A DNA stretch of 64,000 bases from Chiua virens (Eukaryota > Basidiomycota > Agaricomycetes > Boletales > Boletaceae). Below the pieces are notes generated by a model that worked only from the letters and a program-made list of their open reading frames with translations, did no database searches and had not been told where the DNA came from. How positions within the stretch are numbered: the first letter of the stretch is position 1; every line of letters starts with the position of its first letter. The stretch lies in contig JAHNUO010000026.1 in NCBI GenBank assembly GCA_019787685.1, positions 248,001 through 312,000 on the forward strand. Direction: 5' to 3'. Positions 1-11,089 of the stretch are shown piece by piece. The position numbers and the translations under genes are program-made.

Positions 1-483
1 TCCGAAGGGCCATCTGCTGCATCGGCAATCCGAGTGGCTTGCAAAACGACCATATCAGAAGCTACGGGCGTCCTTTGAAGGCGCACAAAATAAGGACTGG
101 TGATACATTTACTCAACAAAGTGATTGGTGATCAAAAGTGCGGGTGGGGCACTTACAGGTCAGAAATGGAATTAATCATCATCATGGGAATGTTATAAGG
201 AGTAGTGTATGTTTTGTACAGGGCGACCAATGCGGGAAGGTACTGTGCAGAAAATTCACTATTTTTTGGGGGGAATGGGTGCGTGCGTTGTCGCGTCGGG
301 ACAGCTCGATGGCGTCTTAAACTTTTTGGTCGACGTTAGATTGGCTTAATACAGAGATGGCCGCGTCACCAAGCAGTCGCAGTTTACAGGTGAGCACTAA
401 CGGCCCGACAAACGTCATCCAGCTAAACGCCCGGGAATGGGAACAATCCAACAAATTAAATGCATGTGAAAGTTCAGAGATCC

Positions 484-1152
484 AGCAATACCTTGTATGT
501 AGAGTCGTAGAAAGTTGGCACCAGATTGCGAAGGACAGCAATGCTGAAGGCGGGGGTCAAGGATTTGTGTTGTCTAAAAGCAGCAGATCAATTCCTTTTT
601 GTCGGTTCAGATGTGATCCAGAAATGTTCCTTTTGTGGCTTTCTCTGTCAGCCCAAAATAAACCTTGTCCAAACTATCAATGGTACGGTCACATCAGGCT
701 CGGAATACCTTGATACAAGCCAACTTGAACCCCTAAGGACAGAACTCACCCCACGCTCGAGAGATTTCTTTATTATAGGTGCCTTAGTGTATGTAGGTCC
801 ACATATCCTTGGAGTGAAAGTGTGCAAGAGCCTTGAGATCATACAGCACAATCCGATGACTTCCCAAAGTTATGGGCATTTCAAAGATGGCACCATACTC
901 CTTTGCCCATGATTCATACATGGTCCCTTGGTCATTTCCCTCTAACACTATCTTTCCAGCTCCATATATAACATTTGGGTTTGGTGGACCCCTAAGTCTG
1001 TAAGTGTGAACCCACCTACGTGACATGCAGATCAACTTGAGGAATGCAAAAGCTGCTGTACATGCTACTACAGCATTGAGTGTGGAAAGCTGTGGGAAAT
1101 GATCCAGAATCTTCAGGATGGACTCGGGGACTTTGGTGGAAAGAATATTCAT
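484..1152 (-). pseudogene. Cytochrome P450 N-terminal fragment, frameshifted and truncated
   Basis: Reading leftwards from the ATG at 1152, about 120 residues match the start of a fungal microsomal P450. There is a hydrophobic segment near residues 25-45, then LRGPPNPNVIYGAG, then YESWAKEYGAIFEMP and GSHRIVLYDLKALAHFHS. The frame stops at 784-786 just after DMWTYIH. Homology continues one frame over (KAPIIKKSLERG), passes an intron, and resumes as GLFWADRESHKR (about 629-665) and LTPAFSIAVLRNLVPTFYD (about 491-563). These are the usual P450 segments up to the B'/C helix region. The intron between the last two pieces has a plausible acceptor but no GT donor. Nothing resembling the I helix, ExxR or the heme-binding Cys loop follows, although 480 bases remain. 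The broken frame, lost splice site and missing catalytic half point to a dead remnant. The subfamily cannot be assigned. Confidence 0.75.
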
Positions 1153-2208
1153 GGTTTAAATGGGTTGAACAGAGAAGGGTTGAAGTATGGACTGGGAGGT
1201 GGCTAAAGTGAATGGTTTTATACACCCCAGGTGATGACTCAGATAGACATGGCAAGCCAACAATGTTTATTGACTGGTATGACTGTGGCTGGCTTCAAGT
1301 TTGCACCGGGTGGACATATGAGTCACCATCAAATGGCGCTGCTAGTGTGTGAACCTTGGTTGTATGCTGATGGAACACTGTTTGGAGGTAGTGTCTCTTT
1401 CAAGTGTCAAGTTCACAATGGAGATGTTACGATGGTCCTGGGTAGGGCCTAGCATAGATGCAAAAGTGCTAAGTACCAAGCAGCTGCAATAACTCAAACA
1501 ACCACCACTTGATACATGGCGTGCTGAAAGAGTTCAAGGAGGGTTACTGGTCAGCGGATTGCTACCAGTGAGACGAGTTAGAACTCAGGTGTTGTTGAGA
1601 GCGTCCTGTTGGAAATCTATTCCTGAAGGACCAAGACTGCCCCTTGTGATTGGGGTGGACTGAGGTGCTGGACGTTGGTCACAGCAATGAGGGATGGCTT
1701 AGGTTTAAGGCATGTATCATTTGACTGTGGTGAGAAAATAATCGATCATTGACGTGCAACGACGCATTACATGAACGTGAACCTGCGTTCCTTGGAACGA
1801 ACGTCTGGGTCTGACACGTCATTTTCGAGCCCACAATGGCTAGCGAGCGACCGAGCAGTAACATTCAAAAGGGCCTGCACTTCAGCTAGAGTTGACGGTT
1901 CCATCATGTAGGACGAAAGTCAGCTTGATCAGCCCAGCATTTGTAATGCTGCATTATTAACGTGTGACGACATAAATATCATACAATTTATTTACATTAT
2001 TGCAATTCGCTGCTTTCTCTATCGACGCTTGGATTTCGTCGCAGCCTGCATACAGTATAAAGGAACTCATCAAACCATTGGTCAACTTGAACTCGTCTGT
2101 GACGCGTTGCGTTTCCGGAGAATGCCGTATATGGTGAGTAGTCTCAATCGCTTACTCAGCCCCTGATCGAGACCTTCGATCAGCGTTTCCAAGTTTCTCC
2201 CAACCACC
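1153..2208. other. Intergenic, no recognised gene
   Basis: Short open frames occur on both strands, but none resembles a known family or has coherent splice structure. The right part holds the likely promoter of the downstream WLM protease gene. Confidence 0.5.
2056..2063 (+). promoter_or_regulatory. Putative TATA box (TATAAAGG)
   Basis: TATAAAGG lies about 146 bases before the ATG at 2209, a plausible distance for a fungal core promoter. This is motif evidence only. Confidence 0.35.
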
Positions 2209-3302
2209 ATGTCTTCAGCTTCAGCGACACCAGAGAACATCAATCTCACGATCAGCTTTCGCGGCACCACATATGAGATCTCACTTCCTTCAGATGCACC
2301 CCTGACGCGTCTGGAAACCCAGCTGGAAGAGCTGACGTCAGTGCCATCTTCCCATCAGAAGCTCTTGTTTCGCGGAAAGAAGGTCCAGCACGCGGATGAC
2401 ATCACGTTAGTCCAGCTCGGTCTTAGAGATGGTCTGAAAGTCCAGATGCTAGGATCGACGGTACATGAAGTAGCTTCTCTCAACGTGACCGAGTCGGAAC
2501 ACCAACGCAAGGAAAGAATCCTGCGTGAGCGGGCCCTTAAACCGCAAGTCAAGGTACGTGTCATCCTTTACCGTGTACATCGAGCGAACAGCCATTCAAC
2601 TTGGTTTACAGATCCGTTCAACCGGTTCTGCCACTGTCGATTCAACGACATATGTCTTTCACAACATCGAACCGCTGCGTCATCTGCCCAAGCCAGAAAC
2701 GGCCCTCGAACGATTAACAAAGCTGTCAAACGATCCAGCCATTCAACACATTATGCAGAAGCACAAATTTTCTGTTGGCGTGCTTACCGAGCTTGCTCCC
2801 CACGAGCAACCTCACCTGCTAGGGCTCAATGTCAACGTGGGACAAACCATCAAATTGCGTATACGAACAGACGCGTACGATGGCTTCAGACCATATCTAG
2901 AAGTCCGTCGCGTACTCTGCCATGAATTGGCGCACAACGTCTGGAGTGATCATGATAATAATGTGAGATTCTTGATTGTGATTTCTTATCAGCGGAATTG
3001 ATTTTTGACTGCCCTAGTTCAAGGAACTCAACTCGCAGCTTAATAGAGAGGTTGCCGAGTTTGAAGCCGCGGAAAAACGCGGAGCGCACTACTTATCCGA
3101 TCTACGAGATGCATATCAGCCATTATCAAATGAAGAAGCTGAAGCATTGGTTCATGTCCTCGGAGGAAATGGATCGCCATTAGGCAATTCGGCTGAAGAA
3201 AGACGACGCCGAGCATTAGAAGCTGCAACTGCGCGCTTGAGAAAGCAAGAGGAAGAACTAGAAAAGAGTTGTGGTACAACGGAGAAGTCGAAGAGAGCTT
3301 GA
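2209..3302 (+). CDS. Ubiquitin-like/WLM-domain metalloprotease (Wss1/SPRTN-type)
   Basis: Three exons (2209-2553, 2612-2962, 3018-3302) join in frame to a protein of about 326 residues. Residues about 10-85 form a ubiquitin-like fold (NLTISFRGTTYEISLPSD, later KLLFRGKKVQHADD). The second exon carries the WLM domain with the zinc-binding helix HELAHNVWSDH, which fits HExxHxxxxxH, so both catalytic Glu and three His ligands are present. The third exon is charged and predicted coiled (AEERRRRALEAATARLRKQEEELEK). Wss1-family proteases cleave proteins crosslinked to DNA, mainly in the nucleus. Fungal and plant members often carry the N-terminal ubiquitin-like domain, unlike budding yeast Wss1. The ATG at 2209 is the first in frame before the ubiquitin-like domain and has CACC in front. 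Family assignment is firm; the exact substrate is inferred. Confidence 0.88.
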
Positions 3303-4287
3303 CGAGCTAGGCGGTGATTCCTGGATACCCAGCGTAAATGACACTCAATTCAGACTCGGACATGCATGGGTCCAGTAGGTTCAGCCTGCCAGTGACTCGA
3401 GGTGGTTCCCGGACATCGTTTAGTTAGCCAAGCAGAATAGAAAGAGCCATCTGTCGCCCGTTGCCCAACTCCATCATGACGATCGTGTCTCAGAGGATCT
3501 AACGACCCTTGATAGGTTCCTTCACTCTCCGAGTCGGACATTTTGACTGAGGATTCGATCATGGAGTAAAATTGTACAATCCTGCAAGTCCGGTCCTGAC
3601 GAGTTCCTGCCACTATGCGAAAGAGTCAGGGGCAGATACATTCAAGCTCTCGCTGCATTGACAGTGGCGTTCTGGCTATTCATGATTCATGATTCATGAT
3701 CCGGGCCGGTTAGTGTTAGCCGCATCATGGAAGGAATACTCTAATAACAAGTAACCGATTCAAATAATATCTTTGCTGTCAGAAAAATTCTTTTTGTTGG
3801 GAAACAAACTGGATCAGTTTTTGGGGAGGTCCTTCGAGTTGCTCCAAAGATGACTCGGAGGCCGTTCTGTCCCAGTGCTGAAACCCAGGCTTCAACAAAC
3901 TCTCATTGCAGTACTGACATCTTTTAACCCACACCAATGATGACCGGGACCGTACTATGACTACCATGGCTTTCACCCGGGCCACTCTTTTGGTTCCTCG
4001 ATCGAATATGTCAAACTTCAAATCCGGACCCTGTGATCTCGGTTAACATCGATAAATGATGAGTAGCCGGCATCATCCCTGTTCCCTGTACGAGTCTGCT
4101 ATAAGATGCATCGTAAGTAGCTGATTTTCTCCGGCTGAGGTTTTCTGACGCGAGCCGTTCCTGTTCAACTGGAAGGTGAACTTCTGTTTGATCTCAGCTT
4201 GGGGAACTGCTGAAATTTCGATCCAGACTATAATTACGCGTGACGGTAGTGGATCAACGTAACTTTGAAGGAATAATTGTCATCGTG
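3303..4287. other. Intergenic, no recognised gene
   Basis: No frame here shows family resemblance. A short triple repeat of ATTCATG occurs near 3678-3700. Minus-strand frames at 3350-3613 and 3779-4021 look like chance openings. Confidence 0.45.
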
Positions 4288-6054
4288 ATGTTTGCCAGTG
4301 GCGTGACGGGTTTGGGATGGGGCCCAGGAACTATAGGTACGAGATTTGGTGTGCATCATCGATGTCTGGATGCTCACCGGCCGAGTAGGATTTGCGATCT
4401 CCTGTCTGTAGGTGCACCCTCACACAGTCTTTTCTTCACGATCTGACGCTTTCAATAGCATGTATGGTATGACATTGGGCCAGTCTATTTGCTACATGTA
4501 TCGGTCTCCGAACGACCATACATATATCAAAGCATTCGTATGCGGATTCAAGTCTATTTTCATCTCACAGCTGACGTGTTTTCCTCAGGTGTTCATGATA
4601 TTGTAGGTCGTGTTGCGTGTTCATCTCTCCGTGCAGCTCAGTACCTTTGCCAGCATAGCAGATACCGTTCACGTGATTGGAAGTTGCCAAGTCTATTGGA
4701 CGAGCCTTGTGATATGTCATCATAACTATTCCCGAACCTGCATACATGACATACCATGGTATGTCCTAAATCCAAAGAGTTGTAGCCCATGTGTATTTAC
4801 ATGGCTCGTAGGGGTGCGTATGTAAGTGTTTCGTTCTTGATGCGGTTCTCGATGCCAATCGTACCAGATCGTGATAGGGCTCAATGTGAGATCGCACATA
4901 AGGCTTCTGGTATCGTACTGATTACAGAATTAACAGTATATTATCACATTTTCCGTGGAGTGGTTTGTGCATATCCTGCGCACTTTATTTTTTACCAAAG
5001 AAATTCCAGCTTCTACTGCCGTTGTATATGGACAAGTGGGTGGTCATGGGTAATTCATCACCTTTCACGTAGTGACAATCCACAGTCAGCGGGAAGAATA
5101 AGCTTTTCACTTTTGCTATCGTTAGTCCTGATCATCAGGATATGAATTCCAAGATCTGATTCCTTTCGCGCAGTTTTCCACAGCATTCGTGGGATTTGGT
5201 GAGTCTTTCACTGTAGCAGCGAAGGCTTCTCTGACTTGCCTACTTCTCCAGCAGTCGGCTTGTGTATGTATTCTCACGGAGTTCACTTGCGTATGCTGAA
5301 AGTGTCTCGGCTTAGGGCTCACCAGTGAAGTGTTCGTATATCCTCTCGGTCATCCCGGCGGAGAAAGCTGAACCTTTGTGTAGCGCCCGAGTTGGATCAC
5401 TCACTTTTCTGTTTACAACTCAAGTGAGGTATACGCATGGTACCCAAGACATTTCTGACTTTGTTGCTGTCACTACATTCCAGTTGATTCTGCCTGCTGC
5501 TTGCCTCATCACTACGTGTGATCTGATGATCACAGCAGCCATCTTCAAATATCTGTGGAAATCCGGTTTTCGAAGGCAACGTACTATGATTCAGAACTTT
5601 GCGATCGTTTGTATTAACACGGGGGCATTTACTTGGTAAGCCAACATGTTCTTTCTGATTTACTATAATTTTGAGTGCCACATTTTGGTCCAGCACGATA
5701 TCGGTCGTCATGAGTATTATGGTATGCATAGAGTCTATCCGTTGCACCTACCGAGCTGATCGAGGAGCATAGTATCTCGCTCAAGGTGACGACAATTATT
5801 GGATAGCTGCAGTGGGTATCATACTTGGCCGGGGCAAGTACAATCTTTCAAACGAGGGGGATACGATGCTGATTTATTCATCGCATAGGTTACGTGAACT
5901 CTGTGTTGGCTGTGTAAGTTCCATGGTCTCCTTGATACCCACCACACATGAACTGGGATATTCGGACAGGCTGAACGCGCGAAAGATCGTCCGAGGCCGG
6001 GATGCGTCAAACACCTACCCATTGACCACCATCATTCAGATCAACACAAACTAA
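4288..6054 (+). CDS. DUF6534-type integral membrane protein, many exons
   Basis: Spliced pieces read in the order expected for the large Agaricomycete DUF6534 family of multi-pass membrane proteins of unknown function. The start is MFASGVTGLGWGPGTIG (4288-4336). Then come YGMTLGQSICYMYRSPNDH (TM1 and its following loop), IADTVHVIGSCQVYWTSLV (about 4635-4760), a weakly readable middle around 4925-5190, and AACLITTCDLMITAAIFKYL to CINTGAFTW (about 5430-5636). Next are a short TM piece near 5695-5730, YVNSVLAV (about 5888-5918), and the last exon LNARKIVRGRDAS ending at 6054. The LYVNSxLAxLNAR block across the last intron is the family's C-terminal signature. The middle TM segments are poorly conserved or my junctions there are wrong, so a partly decayed gene is possible. 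Confidence 0.62.
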
Positions 6055-7217
6055 CTCTAACTTATTCTCGAAAAACTTACATGCGGAAGATACTTATAAA
6101 AACCACTGTGAGCCAGTTCTAGTTGCACTTAGGGACCTCGTCTTTCCACGTTAGAAGAACCAAAGATGTTTCTGGGGTTCACTTTTTTGGTTGTATGCAT
6201 TGCAATGGTAAACAAAATGTAATAAAACGTACTTGTGCGATTTGGCTCCAACTCGGGGAGGAGTCATCTGTCGCAAGGCTGATGTCCGCAAGTCGGAGTC
6301 AGATTGGAGGACCGGAGGGGGTGCAGTCACGATGGTCGTACCTCGGATGGATCTTCAAGTTAATCCACTGTCGAAGGGGGTCCCCACGCCGACATAGATC
6401 GAAGCATCAAGACCAGCATAACCGGCTGGTCTTGATGGTCCGATCTCGCGTGAATGCACGAACATCGTGATCCTTGACATGATCGACGAGGAACGGTCGA
6501 AGGGAGTCAGTGTGTAGCTTTCTGGAGCAGTGGCTCACCAAGGTACGCCCCAAAGCACCGAGCGGTCATCGGTCATTGGTCATCAACCAAAAGACCACTG
6601 GACAGCCTGGGCTCGTCAAGAGCCCGTGTATAGATTTGCGTGAAGGTGAGAAGTCGACTCGGAACGAGTCGGACCACAAGTCGTGTGTACTGAATCACCG
6701 GCAATCGGCCCGCTCTGAATCGCTCCACCGCGCCGGCACAACTTCTAGGTAAGTTTGCAGAGCAAACCCAGGCACTTGTCGGACAATGGACACAGATCCC
6801 TGTCGATGCGGTCGATGCGACAGGTGCCAATTCGGGGTACCAACTTAGCAGAAAAAACTAATTCATTTGGGTCATTATTTCTTGTGGCCAAACTACTCGG
6901 CAAAACACCTCATCGCATGTAAGTCACAACATGCACATCGACGCAACCTGTACAGCCATTGACAATATATACGCACAAGGGATCCAGAACGACACGGACG
7001 ATGGTCAGGTAAATTGTATATATTGTCCAAGTTACAGTTCAAGTTAGAATGTCCAAGTTAGGGTTTCCAAATCACACTATCCGACAAGTTAGTGTGAAGA
7101 AAGTATATCGAGATGCAAATATCAAGGACGATGGGTAAGAATAGGAAAAGATATAGTATTAGTATACGACGTCCAATGGATATCCAATACGTCACGGAAA
7201 GACCAGCTTCAAGCTAT
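6055..7217. other. Intergenic, no recognised gene; contains a perfect hairpin
   Basis: No protein family is recognisable in any frame. The notable element is the 13-base-pair inverted repeat at 6405-6437. The right end includes the 3' flank of the minus-strand gene ending at 7218. Confidence 0.45.
6405..6437. repeat. Perfect 13-bp inverted repeat, 7-base loop
   Basis: CATCAAGACCAGC (6405-6417) and GCTGGTCTTGATG (6425-6437) are exact reverse complements separated by ATAACCG. It lies between two genes and is not followed by a T tract. It could be a hairpin or a protein-binding palindrome; no function is assigned. Confidence 0.8.
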
Positions 7218-9260
7218 TTAAAATAACGAACGTCCCACTCGGACGCGTTTCTTGGGGAGATTGGCGTCTGGATCACCCTCATCGAAATCGATGGCCGACG
7301 CTCTCCTCTTCTTGCCGCCTTTCTTTACTTTCGCGCTGTCAGCACGTTTATTCTTGGGCGCCGCTCGAGAAACCGATTCGTCATCTGCGTCGGTATCGGC
7401 AGCCTCCTCCTTCGCTTGGGCTGCTGCTCGGAGTCGCTCGCTTCTGCGAGGGGTCGGACGGCTGTTCGCAGCACTTTGCGTGTCGTCGACCTCTACATGG
7501 CCATTGACTGCTGAGATAGTGTCATCTCCCGGTGCGCTCTGGCTTCTGGTGCCACTTCCGTTGGCGGTAGGAGGGTCGCTAACTTGTGCGGCTCTGGCCG
7601 CCCCACTTCCATTCGCGACAGGCATAGTGGGGTTTTCTTGCACGTCGGGATCCTCCATGTTCACATCCTCTTCAGCGTCGCTTTGCAGCGGTGTTATAAC
7701 CTCTACCATGCCCCCAGGCCCTCGCTCCAGGTACGACCTACGGGAAAAAGGTCAAGCGTTAGAAGAAAAACCGCTCCAAATCCGGCGTCCACGTACTTGA
7801 AAAATGCACGATTCGGTGACGGTAGGCGTTTTGCAAAATGTTCTCTCTGGGCCTCTTGATAATGCTCTTTGCGTCGCGCTCTTTGAAGATTGAGGCGTTC
7901 ATTACGTCGCTCTCTCGGCATATATACCGTGCCGTCCCGCCACTCGGGATACTCTTTCAGTGGAGGCATGTAAAGTGCGTGCATGTTTTTCCTTATGTTA
8001 GAGGTATCGCATAGGCTGAAAATCAAGTCTAATTGCGTCTTCTTGTCGTTGTCGACGACCATAAGCGATCGCTTGACTTCAGCTGCCGAGTTCCGGGTCG
8101 CCGCCGCCATTTCCAAGTGCATACGGACGAGGGGTTCAAGGTCGCGAAGGGTTTTGTACTTGTCGAGGGAGAGACGCTTGAGGTAATCCCATTCGGGAAT
8201 TAGGGTATCAGCTTGGCTGAGCAATTTGTTGGAGGAGCAAGCCTGCTGGTTCGCGCTCGAAGGTCCAGCAACCGGTCCATCTAACCCGAAATAAAAGAGG
8301 TCAGCTCTGAACTTGACGCGCATAGGGGTTAATCTACCTTCGACATAGTCCCGCGCGACCGCGTCTAAAAATTCATGGCTGCAGTGCCAAGGAGAAACGT
8401 CTCTAGCCTTCCCTTTTCCTGGAAGGTTGGGAATACTGAGCTATGATAGTTAAAGTTTTATAATGGGGTTACATACCTTTGTATAGCCTGATTAGGGGGC
8501 TTGTATAAACTGATCCAGCTCCTTGTTCATCTACCGAAAGAAGAAACGGCGTGAGTCATGGCTTGTATCATGACAATGGGGTCATTTACCGTCAGAAGAG
8601 ACATTTTGATAGTCTTCTGGAAACGGAGGGGGGGAGGGTGAGCGTGAAATCGCTCTCGCCTTTCCTTTCCCTAGGAGAAAACATGTGATGAGTCGACATT
8701 ACCAAACGATGATGCAGGCAACAACAATACGATAACAACGTACCCTTATCAATCCTACCGCGATTTGAGGGTGGGGGTTCAACATCAGAGTCGTCTAATC
8801 AACATATCAAAAGAGAGTCAGTCATAAGCTCGAGGCGCGACGATAGGATCATTCACCTTCTGGTGGATAAAGTAGTAAGCGAACGCATTCTAGAGCATCG
8901 ACCGAACTGGTCGTCGAGTCACAAGGGGAAGGTGCACGTATATGGGATTCCTCTTGTTCCTTCAATGCCGACAACGTAAGGGTTTGTCCATGATTACTGG
9001 GGTCCAATTCGGTGAGTACAATTCATGGCGACCATGAAATGGATACATACTTGGGCATTGGTACCCCATTAGGATGCCTCTCTGCCAATCTGTCGATGAT
9101 CCGTTCAGACTCTCCAGTCACACAAACACCTGTTCGCTGCAAACAAACGTCGTCAGAGTTCCCGTGAAGCATAGACGACTACTAGAGTCCATACCTCGGC
9201 GACCAACTGAAGCTGAGCACGAGTGAGCTGGCGAACGTTCTCGATGTTGAAGAAATCCAT
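7218..9260 (-). CDS. Uncharacterised nuclear-looking protein with SAP-like N-terminus
   Basis: About nine exons join in frame leftwards from the ATG at 9260. The N-terminus NVRQLTRAQLQLVAE then RTGVCVTGESERIIDRLAER looks like a SAP-type DNA-binding helix pair. Acidic and proline-rich stretches follow (DDSDVEPPPSNRGRIDKG, ISRSPSPPPFPEDY). A long conserved-looking helical region at about 7750-8280 holds EWDYLKRLSLDKYKTLRDL and EVKRSLMVVDNDKKTQLDL, then a basic helix (MPRERRNERLNLQRARRKEH). The C-terminal exon (about 7218-7745) is low-complexity and ends in basic clusters (KVKKGGKKRRAS, LPKKRVRVGRSLF) typical of nuclear localisation signals. No catalytic motif is seen. I do not recognise the family. 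A chromatin or RNA-associated role is inferred only from the SAP-like start and basic tail. Confidence 0.7.
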
Positions 9261-11089
9261 TCTCTTGGTGTGGTATAGGACAGAGGAAAAAGTGCGGAAA
9301 GTCTGCTCGTCCATTCAGCTTTAAATCTCGACGCCTTGTCCACCAGAAGTGGATGACGCACCACGACCATTGTTTCCGTGTAGACTCCCAAGCGTTCGTC
9401 CACACTTGCTTTGGACTCTCAGCTGGACCACCAATTCCAAACACGGAAATCACCTGTCAAACACAGTATATTGTCCTCCACTGACGGTGTGGTCTGGGAT
9501 AAAATTTCCGCTTGAAACAGGAGCTTCATCTCAAACCACAACCGTGGTATATTTGTAGCCCACCGACTCAATATGACACCTTGATTGCAAACATACACCA
9601 TTGTCACCTTTGTTGAGGGCCCAGGACGACGGCCATTGGTTCCCAAGCTGCTTCGAACATGGAATCTACAATCCTTCGAACAACTCCCCGCAGTAACACT
9701 CAGAACTGGAAATCACAAAAGTAGACACTGGATATTCACCTTACCATGAGCTGTATTGAAGTCGGTATAAAAGTGAAGATGAAAGACGAGGCAAAACTCC
9801 AACGTCAGACTCAAGCGACCCAAGGATAAGGTTGGATGAAACGTCATCCAATACTGACCCGCTGAAAACGATTCATCCCATCTATTCACTGAGGATGGAC
9901 CATCCCGAAAGCGACTTGACGAAACCACATCAGCAGGCATTCCACTCTCGAGAAAAGCAGTGGTGCCTGTGTAGGATCGCAACAGGTCGCCATCACTACG
10001 ATCAACATGCCAGGCCCTCCCGCGATACCGACGATCAAGTCCTCTTCACATTAAGGCATCCGAAATTCAAAGGACCAGTCCGATTTCGCTACCTCCATTC
10101 CTCAGGTTCGGGTATGTCCGCTCCCACGAGCCCTGACAATCTAAAACGCGAGAACTCGGCGAAAGACGGAGCTATGTGCGAGACTCGCGCAAAACCACTT
10201 GGAGCAAAGGCAAAGGAAGGTCCGAAACGTTCCGAAGTGGGAGAACACGCGGAGAAAGCCAGCTTTCGGTGGAAGGAAAGAGACGGAGTCGAGGTAGGAT
10301 AGAAGATGGCTATACAAGAAAAAATGGTGTGCAACTGCCTGTCGCAATTCCAAGAGTAGAGTGCATGACCGGGATTTTATTTTTACGCACAATGAGCGTA
10401 TTGACTGAGAGCGCTGTGGATACTCACCTGCCTAGTGATGGTAGACGCAGCCAAGAGTGGCGAGCCGCGATGCAAACAACCAGTTGCTTTCGTAGGGACG
10501 CGTCTGTTCCTGAAAAGTGAAAAGAACTTCTGCTCTGCGTTTGCGGAAAAATGAAAGGTAGCAACGCTTCATGTAACGGTCAAGGGATGATAGGAAGTGT
10601 ATATCCCTCCAGTAATCAACTAGAGCCTCGTCGATGACACGACAGAGCTTCCTGAGTCACATCTTCGCTGGCCGATCAGTTGGAATGGATTCAAGTTCGA
10701 GCCGTTTCAAAGTCCGATGAAACGTATGTATTAGGCTTGGGCCAAAGTGTCTCGCCTTGCGAAATCCCAATGATGTATTCAGTAGACGGTCTATGAGAAT
10801 CGTGCTCGCTGAATGCATCGGATGATCATCCCCACGAGTGCCTTACACGCAAGACCCTCGGCCGGTTCAATTTTGCTGCCTCCGTTCCTCACGCGACGTT
10901 TCCACCCACCGAGGCGGAAACGCATGCCAGCAAGCCCGACAAAACATACGATATCTGATAGTTAAACGTTATCCATAACAAGTAACACATCTATCCCCAA
11001 AGAAGACAACCTTGATTACAACCTACTATAATACATAAAACAATACAGTACTAGCAGATTGGCGAATATACTTACTAACGACCTATATC
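9261..11089. other. Intergenic or undetermined region
   Basis: An open frame at 9832-10302 (+, 156 codons) has no recognisable homologue and no flanking exons I can join. Overlapping frames on the opposite strand are equally long. The region probably holds the promoter of the minus-strand gene starting at 9260 and the 3' flank of the F-box gene ending at 11090. Confidence 0.4.

Noticed and set aside
4749..4764. 16-base perfect palindrome ACATACCATGGTATGT
   Set aside because: It lies at an exon/intron edge of the DUF6534 gene, is short, and has no second copy or context suggesting function.
9832..10302. A 156-codon open frame as a gene
   Set aside because: No homology is recognised, equally long frames overlap it on the other strand, and no supporting exons or promoter features were found.
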